Assembly: GCF_963677945.1 (NCBI RefSeq)
Contig: NZ_OY782578.1
Coordinates: forward strand, 1,488,001-1,552,000
Source of the DNA: an uncultured Bacteroides sp.
GTDB lineage: Bacteria > Bacteroidota > Bacteroidia > Bacteroidales > Bacteroidaceae
DNA: 64,000 bases
Direction of reading: 5' to 3'
Program-made: the position numbers and the translations under genes
Part shown: piece by piece, positions 45,307-53,521 of the stretch
Numbering within the stretch: the stretch's first letter is position 1
Layout of the letters: the number at the start of each line of letters is the position of its first letter
The notes under the pieces: model-generated
Seen by the model: the letters and a program-made list of their open reading frames with translations, nothing else
What the model was told of the DNA's origin: nothing
Databases searched by the model: none

Positions 45307-46161
45307 ATGTATAAGAAGATTTTCTATATAATTCTTTTTATCTTTTTGCCGTTTTTGTCTCTGAAAGGTCAAACTGCAACTGATTCATTGATTATTAGTA
45401 AAATTCAATGGAAAACTGCGTTGGTTAAAAAGGGGGTTGTTTATAGAACTGCAGAAGTAGCATCACTTTATAATGTACCACAAAATATTAATATTATTGA
45501 GATTAATGGCCGGGCTAGAAAGCTGAAAATTGGAATTGCTTCAGCTAATCCAAAGCAGAAAACAAGTGAGATGGCTATTGAGCGAAATGCTATTGCTGCG
45601 ATTAACGGATCCTATTTTAATATGCAAAATGGGAAATCGGTTTGTTATCTGAGAATGGGAAAAGAGGTTATAGATACAACTTCAACTTCTGAATTTTCAT
45701 TAAGGGTAACCGGAGCTATAAGAGAAAAGAAAGGGAAGATAGAGATTATTCCATGGAGCAAAAGTCTGGAAATGAATTATTCTGGCGATAATGCAAATGT
45801 TCTGGCATCCGGACCATTGATGCTTCAGAAGGGGCAAATCTGTGATTTCTCACATTGCGGTCAAGGATTTATAAATACCAAACATCCTCGTAGTGCCATT
45901 TGTATCACTAAAGATCGCAAAATCCTTTTTATAACGTTTGATGGTCGTAATCCTGGTAAGGCAGAAGGAGTGAATATTCCCGAGCTATCTCACTTCCTGA
46001 AAATATTAGGTGCAGAATATGCGCTAAATCTTGATGGCGGAGGTTCTACAACTCTTTGGACTTTGAGTAATGGTATTCTTAATATTCCTTGTGATAATAA
46101 ACGGGATGTTATTGAAGGAGAACGTAAAGTTGCTAATATCTTATTTTTGTATTCGGAATAG
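45307..46161 (+). CDS. Secreted phosphodiester glycosidase-family protein (NAGPA domain)
   Basis: 284 residues from ATG 45307, with a signal peptide to about LKGQ. The NAGPA/exopolysaccharide-type fold (about 60-284) is shown by AAINGSYFNMQNGKSVCYLR, ANVLASGPLMLQKGQ, HPRSAICITKDRKILFITFDGR and the highly typical YALNLDGGGSTTLW, here given as separate pieces. Proteins with this domain remove GlcNAc from phosphodiesters in eukaryotes (uncovering enzyme) and act on exopolysaccharide or teichoic-acid-like links in bacteria. Substrate here is unknown. It is a single gene, not visibly tied to the nan locus. Confidence 0.85.
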   Translation: MYKKIFYIILFIFLPFLSLKGQTATDSLIISKIQWKTALVKKGVVYRTAEVASLYNVPQNINIIEINGRARKLKIGIASANPKQKTSEMAIERNAIAAINGSYFNMQNGKSVCYLRMGKEVIDTTSTSEFSLRVTGAIREKKGKIEIIPWSKSLEMNYSGDNANVLASGPLMLQKGQICDFSHCGQGFINTKHPRSAICITKDRKILFITFDGRNPGKAEGVNIPELSHFLKILGAEYALNLDGGGSTTLWTLSNGILNIPCDNKRDVIEGERKVANILFLYSE

Positions 46162-46490
46162 TCGGTAATTGGTCTAACCCTTTTTTATAAAAACCTTCCT
46201 GACATATATTAATTGTTTGTCGTTGTTTACTTTAAGTGAGTAAATGTGCCCTTTTTATTTCTTTTTGATATTTTATTCTCTCCCTCATCTTCTCTGTATG
46301 AGCTTGCAAATCAATACCTTTTTAAAAATAATCAGTTTGATTATATATCTTTTGTCTAGCTTTATTTCTTATGAGATTTCATATTTCTTTTAAATACGTA
46401 TTTAAAGTGATAAACTGTATGTGATTTGAGTTGTAAATATTACAATTTATCACAAGATAACTTTTTAATTATTAAATGTAAGTGGATTAG

Positions 46491-46521
46491 TTTGTTTAGA
46501 ATGCATAATATTATATATTTG
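46491..46521 (+). promoter_or_regulatory. Promoter of the OMP-glnB-amt operon
   Basis: TTTG (46491-46494), 19 bases, TATATTTG (46514-46521): a full match to the Bacteroides consensus. Transcription would start near 46528. The part of the gap before it (46162-46490) holds no gene that I can see. Confidence 0.8.
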
Positions 46522-46527
46522 CAGAAA

Positions 46528-46742
46528 ATGCAATCAAAAAGAAATCTAAATCTAAATATTTATATCAAAGTGATAAATCGAGAGTTGTAAAGTAATGTAA
46601 TAAGTAATAAGCCATTATTTTAATTTGGCAGAAAAGAAATCATCATAAAGTATCAGTGATTGAAAATAATGGTGAAAAAGGCGGAACAGTTTAAGTGCGC
46701 AATTAGACTTCCACAATTATTCAAACTAAAATCGAAAAGGAC
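46528..46742 (+). other. Long 5' leader of the OMP-glnB-amt operon
   Basis: About 215 bases lie between the predicted transcription start and the first ATG, long for Bacteroides. No open frame of note and no known riboswitch pattern is recognisable. It may hold nitrogen-responsive RNA control or a second promoter. A TTGGCA at about 46625 recalls the sigma-54 -24 box, but the -12 GC is missing. Confidence 0.4.
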
Positions 46743-47447
46743 ATGAAAAGAACAGAAAAAAAACGTTTATGCTTGCTTGCTGTTGCTACAGCTCTGCTTT
46801 TATCTGCAAATGTAAAAGCTCAGAATAAAGCTGTAGTTTCAACAGGAGCTGATTTGGTTAGTGGTTATTATTGGCGTGGACAGAATTTAGGCGGTGTAAG
46901 TATTCAGCCCACAATATCAGTCGTAAAATCCGGACTTTCTTTAACTGCTTGGGGATCAGTTGGATTTGACAAAGAAGATACCCGCGAACTGGATTTTACA
47001 GTGGGGTATACAACTGGCAATTTAAATCTCGCAGTTACAGATTATTATTTTTCACCGATAAAATATTTCAATTATGCTTCTCATTCAACTTCACATGTGT
47101 ATGAAGCTACTGTTGGGTATAATTTTGGCCCTTTTGCATTAAGTTGGAATACCAACTTTGCAGGAAATGATTATTATAAAAAAAATGGTGAAAGAGCATA
47201 TTCTACATATGTTGAGGCTAGTGTTCCTTTTAAACTGGGGAGTACTGATTTGAAAGCAGAATTGGGTTGCACTCCCTGGGATGGAGCTTATACAACCCGA
47301 ACAGATAAGTTCGCAGTAAATAATATAGCTGTATCTGCTACTAAAGAAATTAAGGTTACTGATTCCTTCTCTATTCCGGCCTTTGCCAAAGTAGCAGTAA
47401 ATCCTGAAACTGAAGGAGCTTATTTTATTTTTGGAGTAAAATTCTAA
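46743..47447 (+). CDS. Outer-membrane beta-barrel protein linked to ammonium transport
   Basis: 234 residues. Signal peptide to VKAQ (27). The rest is a series of amphipathic beta-strands (ADLVSGYYWRGQNLGG, LTAWGSVGFDKED, VYEATVGYNFGPFALSWN) ending in GAYFIFGVKF with a terminal Phe, as in outer-membrane barrels. The first strand with 'SGYYWRGQ' recalls the TorF-like putative porins. It lies 22 bases before glnB and then amt, so a porin for ammonium or a small nitrogen compound under nitrogen control is the likely role. The substrate is inferred from position alone. Confidence 0.8.
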   Translation: MKRTEKKRLCLLAVATALLLSANVKAQNKAVVSTGADLVSGYYWRGQNLGGVSIQPTISVVKSGLSLTAWGSVGFDKEDTRELDFTVGYTTGNLNLAVTDYYFSPIKYFNYASHSTSHVYEATVGYNFGPFALSWNTNFAGNDYYKKNGERAYSTYVEASVPFKLGSTDLKAELGCTPWDGAYTTRTDKFAVNNIAVSATKEIKVTDSFSIPAFAKVAVNPETEGAYFIFGVKF

Positions 47448-47469
47448 CATATATAACAAATTTACAAGT

Positions 47470-47823
47470 ATGAAAAAGATTGAAGCAATTATTCGGAAGT
47501 CAAAGTTCAACGACGTGCGTAAAGCATTGCATGAAGCTGATATCGAATTCTTATCATGGTGGGATGTAAAAGGTCAGGGTACAGCTCGACAGGGTTTGAT
47601 TTTTAGAGGAATAGCGTATGATATTAATGCGATAGAGCGCATTTACATCTCGTTTGTAGTTAGAAACGTGAATATGGACAAATCAATCGATGCGATATTA
47701 AAAGCTGCATACACAGGAGAAAGTGGTGATGGAAGAATTTTTGTTTCCAGCATTGAAGAGTCAATACGCATACGAACCGGAGATAGAGGTGATGAATCTT
47801 TGTATGATAAAGATAAGAAATAA
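47470..47823 (+). CDS. glnB: Nitrogen regulatory protein PII
   Basis: 117 residues, PII size. The ferredoxin-like fold starts MKKIEAIIRKSKFNDVRKAL. The T-loop (about 36-55) has RGIAYD with Tyr50 in the place of the uridylylated Tyr51 of E. coli, but the surrounding loop (GQGTARQGLIF) differs from enterobacteria. The B-loop signature TGESGDGRIFV and the C-loop IRIRTGDRGDESL are intact for ATP/ADP and 2-oxoglutarate binding. Between an outer-membrane protein and amt, it most likely gates the ammonium channel as GlnK does. Whether Tyr50 is modified is unknown. Confidence 0.93.
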   Translation: MKKIEAIIRKSKFNDVRKALHEADIEFLSWWDVKGQGTARQGLIFRGIAYDINAIERIYISFVVRNVNMDKSIDAILKAAYTGESGDGRIFVSSIEESIRIRTGDRGDESLYDKDKK

Positions 47824-47862
47824 GATATAATTAGGTAGGTATTAATAAATATTGAAAAGATT

Positions 47863-49287
47863 ATGAGTCGAAAATATATAAAATATATAGCGTTTTTTCT
47901 TTTGCTGTTTTTAGGTGTTCATTCTGATATCATAGCTCAGGATTCAGTAAGTACAGCAGTGGCTGATACAACAATTGCGGTACAGACAGTTGCTGCCACT
48001 ACGCCGGCGGTAGCTGCTCAGGAGGTGGCAACTTTAGATTCGGGTAATACTGCGTGGATTATAGTTGCAACTATTTTGGTATTAATGATGACAATTCCAG
48101 GGCTAGCACTCTTTTACGGTGGTTTGGTTCGTAAAAAGAATATTCTCAGTATTCTGATGCAGTGTCTTATTCTTACTGGTGTAATAAGCATAATCTGGAT
48201 TGCTTTTGGATATAGCTGGGTGTTCGATACCAGTTTTAAAGCATCGGGCAATCCTTTGAGTTTTATTATTGGAGGATTTGATAAAATCTTTCTGCATGGA
48301 ATTTCTACCAAAGCATTAACTACAGGTAATATTCCCGAATTGATATTCGCACTTTATCAATGCATGTTTGCAGTAATTACTCCTGCGCTTATTATTGGTG
48401 CATTCGCCGAAAGAATTAAATTTTCGGGTTTCTTAGTATTTTCAATTCTTTGGTCTATCATTGTTTATAACCCAATGGCTCACTGGGTTTGGGGAGGCGG
48501 ATGGCTTCAACAGATGGGAGCACTCGACTTTGCCGGTGGAACTGTAGTTCATATCAATGCTGGTATTTCTGCTCTTGTAATGGCTGTTATGCTTGGTTGC
48601 AGAAAAGGATATAAAGCAAATGAACATACTCTTACTCCAAATAGTACTCCGTTCGTATTCATTGGAACCGCTCTATTATGGTTAGGTTGGATGGGTTTCA
48701 ATGCAGGTAGTGGCTTGGCAGCTGACGGCCTGGCAGCCAATGCTTTTTTAGTTACTCATATGGCAGCATGCGTTTCGGCAGTAACATGGATGGCTTTAGA
48801 ATGGTTCTTGTATAAGAAGCCCACAACAATAGGATTTTGTACAGGTGCAGTTGCCGGTTTAGTAGCAATTACTCCTGCTGCCGGAACTGTTGATGTTGCA
48901 GGATCTATTTTTATTGGTTTGGCAACAGCAGTGATCTGCTTCTGCATGGTTGCTTATGCTAAGCCTAAGTTTAAATATGACGATACACTAGATGCCTTTG
49001 GTGTACATGGTATTGGTGGAATAATCGGATCTATACTTACCGGTGTATTTGCAACTCGCGTAATTACTGGTGAAAGCGGTGCACAAGGTGCCTTGTATGG
49101 TGACTGGCACCAACTATGGGTACAGATTGTAGCAACACTGGCTGCAATTATATATAGTGCAGTTCTTACAATAATCTTGTTCTATATCGTAAATAAAACA
49201 ATAGGATTGAGAGTAAGTAAACAAGCCGAATCAGATGGTCTTGATATTTCACAACACGGTGAAATCGCTTATAGTGAAAATGAATAA
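47863..49287 (+). CDS. amt: Ammonium transporter, Amt/MEP/Rh family
   Basis: 474 residues. A cleavable signal peptide (to about IIAQ, 26) and a Thr/Ala/Val-rich segment precede 11 membrane helices. Amt motifs are clear: TIPGLALFYGGLVRKKN, AHWVWGGGWLQQMGALDFAGG with the second-helix substrate-path residues, HINAGISALV, and the FGVHGIGGIIGSILTG segment carrying one of the two pore histidines. It conducts ammonia/ammonium over the inner membrane under control of the PII protein encoded 39 bases upstream. The unit ends at a strong terminator. Confidence 0.95.
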   Translation: MSRKYIKYIAFFLLLFLGVHSDIIAQDSVSTAVADTTIAVQTVAATTPAVAAQEVATLDSGNTAWIIVATILVLMMTIPGLALFYGGLVRKKNILSILMQCLILTGVISIIWIAFGYSWVFDTSFKASGNPLSFIIGGFDKIFLHGISTKALTTGNIPELIFALYQCMFAVITPALIIGAFAERIKFSGFLVFSILWSIIVYNPMAHWVWGGGWLQQMGALDFAGGTVVHINAGISALVMAVMLGCRKGYKANEHTLTPNSTPFVFIGTALLWLGWMGFNAGSGLAADGLAANAFLVTHMAACVSAVTWMALEWFLYKKPTTIGFCTGAVAGLVAITPAAGTVDVAGSIFIGLATAVICFCMVAYAKPKFKYDDTLDAFGVHGIGGIIGSILTGVFATRVITGESGAQGALYGDWHQLWVQIVATLAAIIYSAVLTIILFYIVNKTIGLRVSKQAESDGLDISQHGEIAYSENE

Positions 49288-49338
49288 CATTAATAGGTAA
49301 TAGTTTTTCTTTAGGAAAAGTTGTTGTTTGTTGTAAAG

Positions 49339-49367
49339 GGATGCCTCTGTGAAGAGGCATCCTTTTT
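49339..49367 (+). terminator. Intrinsic terminator after amt
   Basis: GGATGCCTCT, loop GTGA, AGAGGCATCC, then five T. Confidence 0.93.
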
Positions 49368-49513
49368 GTGTATATTTATATTTATGTATTTGCTATTTTA
49401 AGATATTAGTTAGTTGATAATCAAAAAATAAAAGCTATTTTTAGAACATAAAAGATTAATTGATAGTTTTAAATAAGTGTAGGTATCTTTAAAATTATTA
49501 GCTTAAAAATATT

Positions 49514-50269
49514 ATGGACAAAGAACTGAAGGAGAAATTTGTGATGTTATGGAAGAAATATTTCCCCAATGCGGAATTACCCATAACGTTTCAGTATTCG
49601 GATGATACAATGGGGGTTGAGAAGGAAAAGACCGTTGAAGGACACCGGTGTGTTATTGCTCAATTGCTAAAGGTGAGAAGAGGAGAATCTGTTTATATGC
49701 AGGAAGAATGTGTGAACTGTAGAGGCGGAAAGCGCTACCTGGGATTTTCTCAGTCAATGTTTCCTGGCTTTGATTGTTTTCTTTCTCATGATGAAAATGG
49801 CGAAGGCGAACGATATAAACGTACACCAGAACTTGTAGCCGAATGTATGAAGCAGCTTCCCTTTATTTCGGTTAAAAAGAATATTATTTTCAAACGCTGG
49901 GATCGGCTGACCGAGGAAGATACTCCCCAAGGAGTTATATTCTTTGCTACTCCCGATGTGATATCGGGTCTGTTTACGCTGGTCAATTTTAACAGCACCG
50001 CTTCCGATGCCGTAATTACTCCTTTTGGGGCCGGTTGTGCTTCAATTGTTTACTATCCTTACAGAGAAGAACTAGGCGGAACAAAGCGTTCTGTTCTTGG
50101 ACTTTTCGATCCTTCGGCTCGTAAATTTGTAAAAGGTGATATATTGACCTTCTCTATTCCTTTTTCAAAGTTTTCAGAGATGATTGATGAAATGGAAGAA
50201 AGCTTCCTAATTACGGATAGCTGGTCGAAAATAACAGGAAGAATGGGGCTTAAAAATCAAATAGAATAG
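49514..50269 (+). CDS. DUF169-family protein
   Basis: 251 residues, soluble, no signal. It shows the layout I associate with DUF169 (COG2043): an N-terminal region with the substrate-like KTVEGHRCVIAQLLKVRRGE, a cysteine-containing CVNCRGGKRYLGF, VIFFATPDVISGLFTLVNF, and a central AGCASIVYYPYREE followed by GLFDPSARKFV. The pair Cys-x2-Cys with later Cys may bind metal. The family is widespread in anaerobes and has no firm function. It stands alone between the amt terminator and a convergent lipoprotein gene. Confidence 0.75.
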   Translation: MDKELKEKFVMLWKKYFPNAELPITFQYSDDTMGVEKEKTVEGHRCVIAQLLKVRRGESVYMQEECVNCRGGKRYLGFSQSMFPGFDCFLSHDENGEGERYKRTPELVAECMKQLPFISVKKNIIFKRWDRLTEEDTPQGVIFFATPDVISGLFTLVNFNSTASDAVITPFGAGCASIVYYPYREELGGTKRSVLGLFDPSARKFVKGDILTFSIPFSKFSEMIDEMEESFLITDSWSKITGRMGLKNQIE

Positions 50270-50353
50270 CTTTAATTCATATATTGTTCACCAATAAATT
50301 TTAGCCCTTGGCAAATGAATTTAAATTATTAATGAAGAATTTGGGGGATACAA

Positions 50354-50433
50354 ATAAAAAAGAGCATCAGATTATCAGTGCAATGATCAAGGCTGGATAA
50401 CCCACGATCTTCAGAACCGGAATCTGACGCTCT
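50354..50433 (-). terminator. Long structured 3' element of the lipoprotein gene
   Basis: Arms AGAGCATCAGATT (50361-50373) and AATCTGACGCTCT (50421-50433) pair with one mismatch around a 47-base loop that itself has GATC...GATC and TGG...CCA pairs. On the minus strand TTTTTTATTTG follows, so it can terminate the lipoprotein gene. The large folded loop is unusual for a simple terminator. Confidence 0.65.
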
Positions 50434-50457
50434 ACTATATAAAAACTAATCAAACTA

Positions 50458-50913
50458 TTATTTTACAGAAGTCAACTTTATGTTAGCTTCTTTTTCTGCA
50501 GATCCAAGAAAAGTACCATTGCTGCTTTTTAAGTCTGCTTTAACAAAAGATACTTTTATAGAATCAGCTTTATATGTTCCATTGGTAGCACCATCAATAT
50601 CACTAAAAAGAACATTGTAAGCAACGTCTACACTTCCTGTAATCTTATATTTCTTTGTAAAAGAGCCTTTATCATCAGTTTTTAATGTATCATTTTTCCA
50701 ACCAGTATGGTTAGATTTTACAATAACACGAATAGAAGGAATTGCAACACCACTTTGATTTTGTACAGTTCCTTTGATAGTGTGTTCTGCGTAATTTTGA
50801 ACAATTGGTTTATCATCATCATTATCGCATGACGACATCCCCAGACCAACAAAAATAGATAACCCAACAAAGAAAAGACCAGGCATATTGTGCCTTTTAA
50901 TACAATTTTTCAT
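50458..50913 (-). CDS. Putative lipoprotein of the rSAM/lipoprotein system family
   Basis: 151 residues from ATG 50913 (MKNCIKRHNMPG); a longer frame to 50985 adds a polar stretch before the signal and is less likely. Signal with lipobox Met-Ser-Ser-Cys followed by Asp-Asn-Asp. A beta-sandwich follows: HTIKGTVQNQSGVAIPSIRV, LKTDDKGSFTKKY and YNVLFSDIDGATNGTY, ending in NIKLTSV. This is the pattern of small Bacteroidetes lipoproteins that usually stand beside a radical SAM enzyme. No such partner is adjacent here. An ordinary carboxypeptidase-D-like surface lipoprotein is the alternative. Confidence 0.65.
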   Translation of the reverse strand: MKNCIKRHNMPGLFFVGLSIFVGLGMSSCDNDDDKPIVQNYAEHTIKGTVQNQSGVAIPSIRVIVKSNHTGWKNDTLKTDDKGSFTKKYKITGSVDVAYNVLFSDIDGATNGTYKADSIKVSFVKADLKSSNGTFLGSAEKEANIKLTSVK

Positions 50914-51384
50914 ACTTCTTTTTTTAGTATTTTCAATTAAAGAATTAAGGCTTGGCCAAGCTTTATTTGTTCTATAGATACGCAATAGAAATGCTCCAAA
51001 ACAGTATTTACTGCTTTTGTATATTTGTAATTAGTCTTATTTAACATATAAATAGTTTAACTTACATCTCGGAGTTCTGTTGAAATATAAGAATAATGGA
51101 AGCGATGAACTGAATCGATGAAGCAATATGCCTATATTGTAATTTTGTGCTGCCGCTTTTGAATGAAATATTATCTTTTGAAAATCAGATATTTATATTG
51201 TTAGCGCTTTTGATTTATAAAAGTACCCCCACTAATTTATTATAACAATTACATATGATGTAAATATGTATTTTTTTAGAGGTTTTTTCTGCTTATTCTT
51301 TTTGCAAATGCATTATAAAAAACACCTGTACCAAGGCTTAGTTTAGCGATAGGTACAGGTGTTATTATTAAGAATAAGAACTTT
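50914..51384. other. Gene-free region between the lipoprotein gene and the fucosidase gene
   Basis: About 470 bases. It holds the fucosidase terminator (51314-51363) and an imperfect palindrome AAGGCTTGGCCAAGCTTT at about 50946-50963 just upstream of the lipoprotein ATG, which might be an operator. No other gene or repeat is evident. Confidence 0.4.
51314..51363 (-). terminator. Intrinsic terminator of the fucosidase gene
   Basis: AACACCTGTACC (51321-51332) pairs perfectly with GGTACAGGTGTT (51352-51363), loop 19 bases. On the minus strand GTGTTTTTTATAAT follows. Confidence 0.9.
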
Positions 51385-53253
51385 CTATTTCATCAATATT
51401 CCCAGTTCTGAAACAGTAATAAATTGCTTGTTTCCTATTTCGCTTACAGGAACGAGTTTCAGATAACGGGCATCATACTCTTTTCCGAAACGTACAAATT
51501 GAGGTATTGGGTTGTGCATTATGTTACTGAATTCTCCGCTGCATTCACATCTGGTCCAATTCTCTCCGTCAGTACTAACAAAGAATCGATAAGTGTAGAT
51601 AGTTCCCGATTTATCTTCACTACTGACCGGAGCATAAGTAAATCCCTTGATTTTGATTGTTTCTCCCATATCAATCACAAGAGGAGAAAGGGATTTGCTT
51701 TTCCAGAAAGTTTTCTGATTGTTGTCAATAGCTGCAGAAGCACCTTCTGTTAATGTTTTCCAGTTCTTTTGTGAAACATCACTTAGTTTCATATTCTCAG
51801 CTTCTTTTGAAAGAGGTTTGGCATAATAGGCGCCAACATTGCTCACATTGGCAGTGAGGCGACTTTCTTTGACTGTAATTCTAATCTTGTTGGTTGTGCA
51901 AGCCGGAAAACGAGCCAACTGCTTATAGCCTACTGTTTTTCCGCAGGCAACCTCTCTCCATTTGTTATTGTTAAATACTTCAATAACAAATGACTCAATT
52001 CGCTGACCTTTGGTGATATCTTCCTGCAGCAATACAGTGTTTATTTTAGATCCGGGTTTTAGCGTATATACTTTCGATGTTCCGGCTACAGCTTTCCATG
52101 GTTTGGTGCCATTACTAACTCTATTATCCGAAAATGTTTCTTTAATATATGCTGCAAATTCTTTCAGACGCTTTACATCGTTTTCGTGAATCAAGCCTCT
52201 TCTGTCCGGAGGAATATTAAGCAATAAAACAGAGTTGTAGCCAACCGACTGGAAATAAATATTTGTCAGTTTCTCCAGTGATTTTATCTGATTATCCTCT
52301 TCAGAATGATAGAACCATCCCGGACGGATTGAAACATCCACTTCAGAAGGATACCAGAAAAGCTCTTTTGCTTTGGCTAAAATCTCACGGCTGCCCAGAT
52401 CTTTTGATTGAGCATCAATACCTAAGGCTTTGTTTACTTCTGTTGAACGTTCGTAAATACCTGGAACAAGTACTGTGGAACTCCATTCGGCGGCTCGACC
52501 CATACCGCTCTCATTGCCAACCCATCGCACATCATCACCCATAATTGCCATAACAGCATTTGGTTGCAGACGTTTGATTGTTTTGTAAAATGCATCCCAG
52601 TCATATACCTGTTTCTTTCCGTTAGGACCTTCGCCGCATGCTCCGTCAAACCACACTTCATTGACTTCACCGTAGTTAGTAAGCAATTCTGTAAGTTGTT
52701 CAATAAAATATTTGTTGTATGCAGGAGAGTCGCCATAGCAAGATGCATTCCTATCCCATGGAGAGAGATAAAGTCCTATTTTCATTCCATATTTGTCGCA
52801 TGCCTTTTTCAAATCGCCAACCACATCCCCTTTACCGTTCTTCCAGTTAGAAGAAGCTACGGAATGCTTGGTTGTTTTAGTAGGCCATAAACAGAAACCA
52901 TCGTGATGCTTGGCAGTAAGAATTACCATTTTAAATCCGCATTCTTTCAGGTTGCGCACCCATTGTTCTGCATCCAGTCCGGAAGGATTAAATACAGTTC
53001 CTTTTTCAGTCCCGTCACCCCATTCTCGTCCGGTAAATGTGTTTACACCAAAATGGAGAAAAGCAGTTAATTCAGTCTTTTGCCATGCAAGCTGCTGTTT
53101 CGATGGAACAAGTTTTGCAGCCATCTCTACTTTTTGTTGCAATGATGCATTTTCTGGGAAATCAAGGTGTTTTGTATAGTACTTTTCTGTTTGCGCCTGT
53201 GCGGTAAACAGAGTGAGCAATGCACCTACAATAGTAAAATTTAGTCTTTTCAT
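51385..53253 (-). CDS. Alpha-L-fucosidase, GH29, with C-terminal discoidin-like domain
   Basis: 622 residues. Signal peptide to TAQAQ (about 21). The GH29 barrel (about 50-370) shows TAFLHFGVNTFTGREWGDG, ILTAKHHDGFCLWPT, GLYLSPWDR and EVWFDGACGEG with the nucleophile Asp203. The WGDGTE form is typical of the GH29-B branch (alpha-1,3/1,4 fucosidases acting on Lewis-type structures). A C-terminal F5/8-type (discoidin, CBM32-like) domain covers about 480-622, with NQKTFWKSK and YRFFVSTDGENWTR. It removes fucose from host glycans, a function matching the nan/N-glycan enzymes 20 kb away but in a separate unit. Confidence 0.93.
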   Translation of the reverse strand: MKRLNFTIVGALLTLFTAQAQTEKYYTKHLDFPENASLQQKVEMAAKLVPSKQQLAWQKTELTAFLHFGVNTFTGREWGDGTEKGTVFNPSGLDAEQWVRNLKECGFKMVILTAKHHDGFCLWPTKTTKHSVASSNWKNGKGDVVGDLKKACDKYGMKIGLYLSPWDRNASCYGDSPAYNKYFIEQLTELLTNYGEVNEVWFDGACGEGPNGKKQVYDWDAFYKTIKRLQPNAVMAIMGDDVRWVGNESGMGRAAEWSSTVLVPGIYERSTEVNKALGIDAQSKDLGSREILAKAKELFWYPSEVDVSIRPGWFYHSEEDNQIKSLEKLTNIYFQSVGYNSVLLLNIPPDRRGLIHENDVKRLKEFAAYIKETFSDNRVSNGTKPWKAVAGTSKVYTLKPGSKINTVLLQEDITKGQRIESFVIEVFNNNKWREVACGKTVGYKQLARFPACTTNKIRITVKESRLTANVSNVGAYYAKPLSKEAENMKLSDVSQKNWKTLTEGASAAIDNNQKTFWKSKSLSPLVIDMGETIKIKGFTYAPVSSEDKSGTIYTYRFFVSTDGENWTRCECSGEFSNIMHNPIPQFVRFGKEYDARYLKLVPVSEIGNKQFITVSELGILMK

Positions 53254-53371
53254 TATAAAGTCATTAAAGTAATTTCAATAGATAATATGGAATGGATAAG
53301 AGGTTATTGGTAAAACATAACTTATTAGATTATTTAATTAATAAAGATTATATATTAAATTTGAACAGATA

Positions 53372-53379
53372 CAAAAATA
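53372..53379 (-). promoter_or_regulatory. -7 promoter element for the fucosidase gene
   Basis: CAAAAATA on plus, TATTTTTG on minus, about 118 bases before the ATG. No clear -33 element. The 268-base divergent gap to the lipocalin gene is very AT-rich and otherwise empty. Confidence 0.4.
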
Positions 53380-53521
53380 ATATTTTTTAAAATATAAAGT
53401 TGAAATTAACTTAGTAATTAATATTTTTAGTTTTGTTAAATTGGAAATTTAATTCTATCTTTCTCTTCTTAAAACATTAAATGCTGATATTCTGTTTATA
53501 TAAACAAAAAATGGAAAATAT

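Noticed and set aside
46620-46640. Sigma-54-type promoter before the OMP-glnB-amt genes
   Set aside because: A TTGGCA is present, but the -12 TTGC/GC is missing at the needed distance. A full sigma-ABfr promoter at 46491-46521 explains expression.
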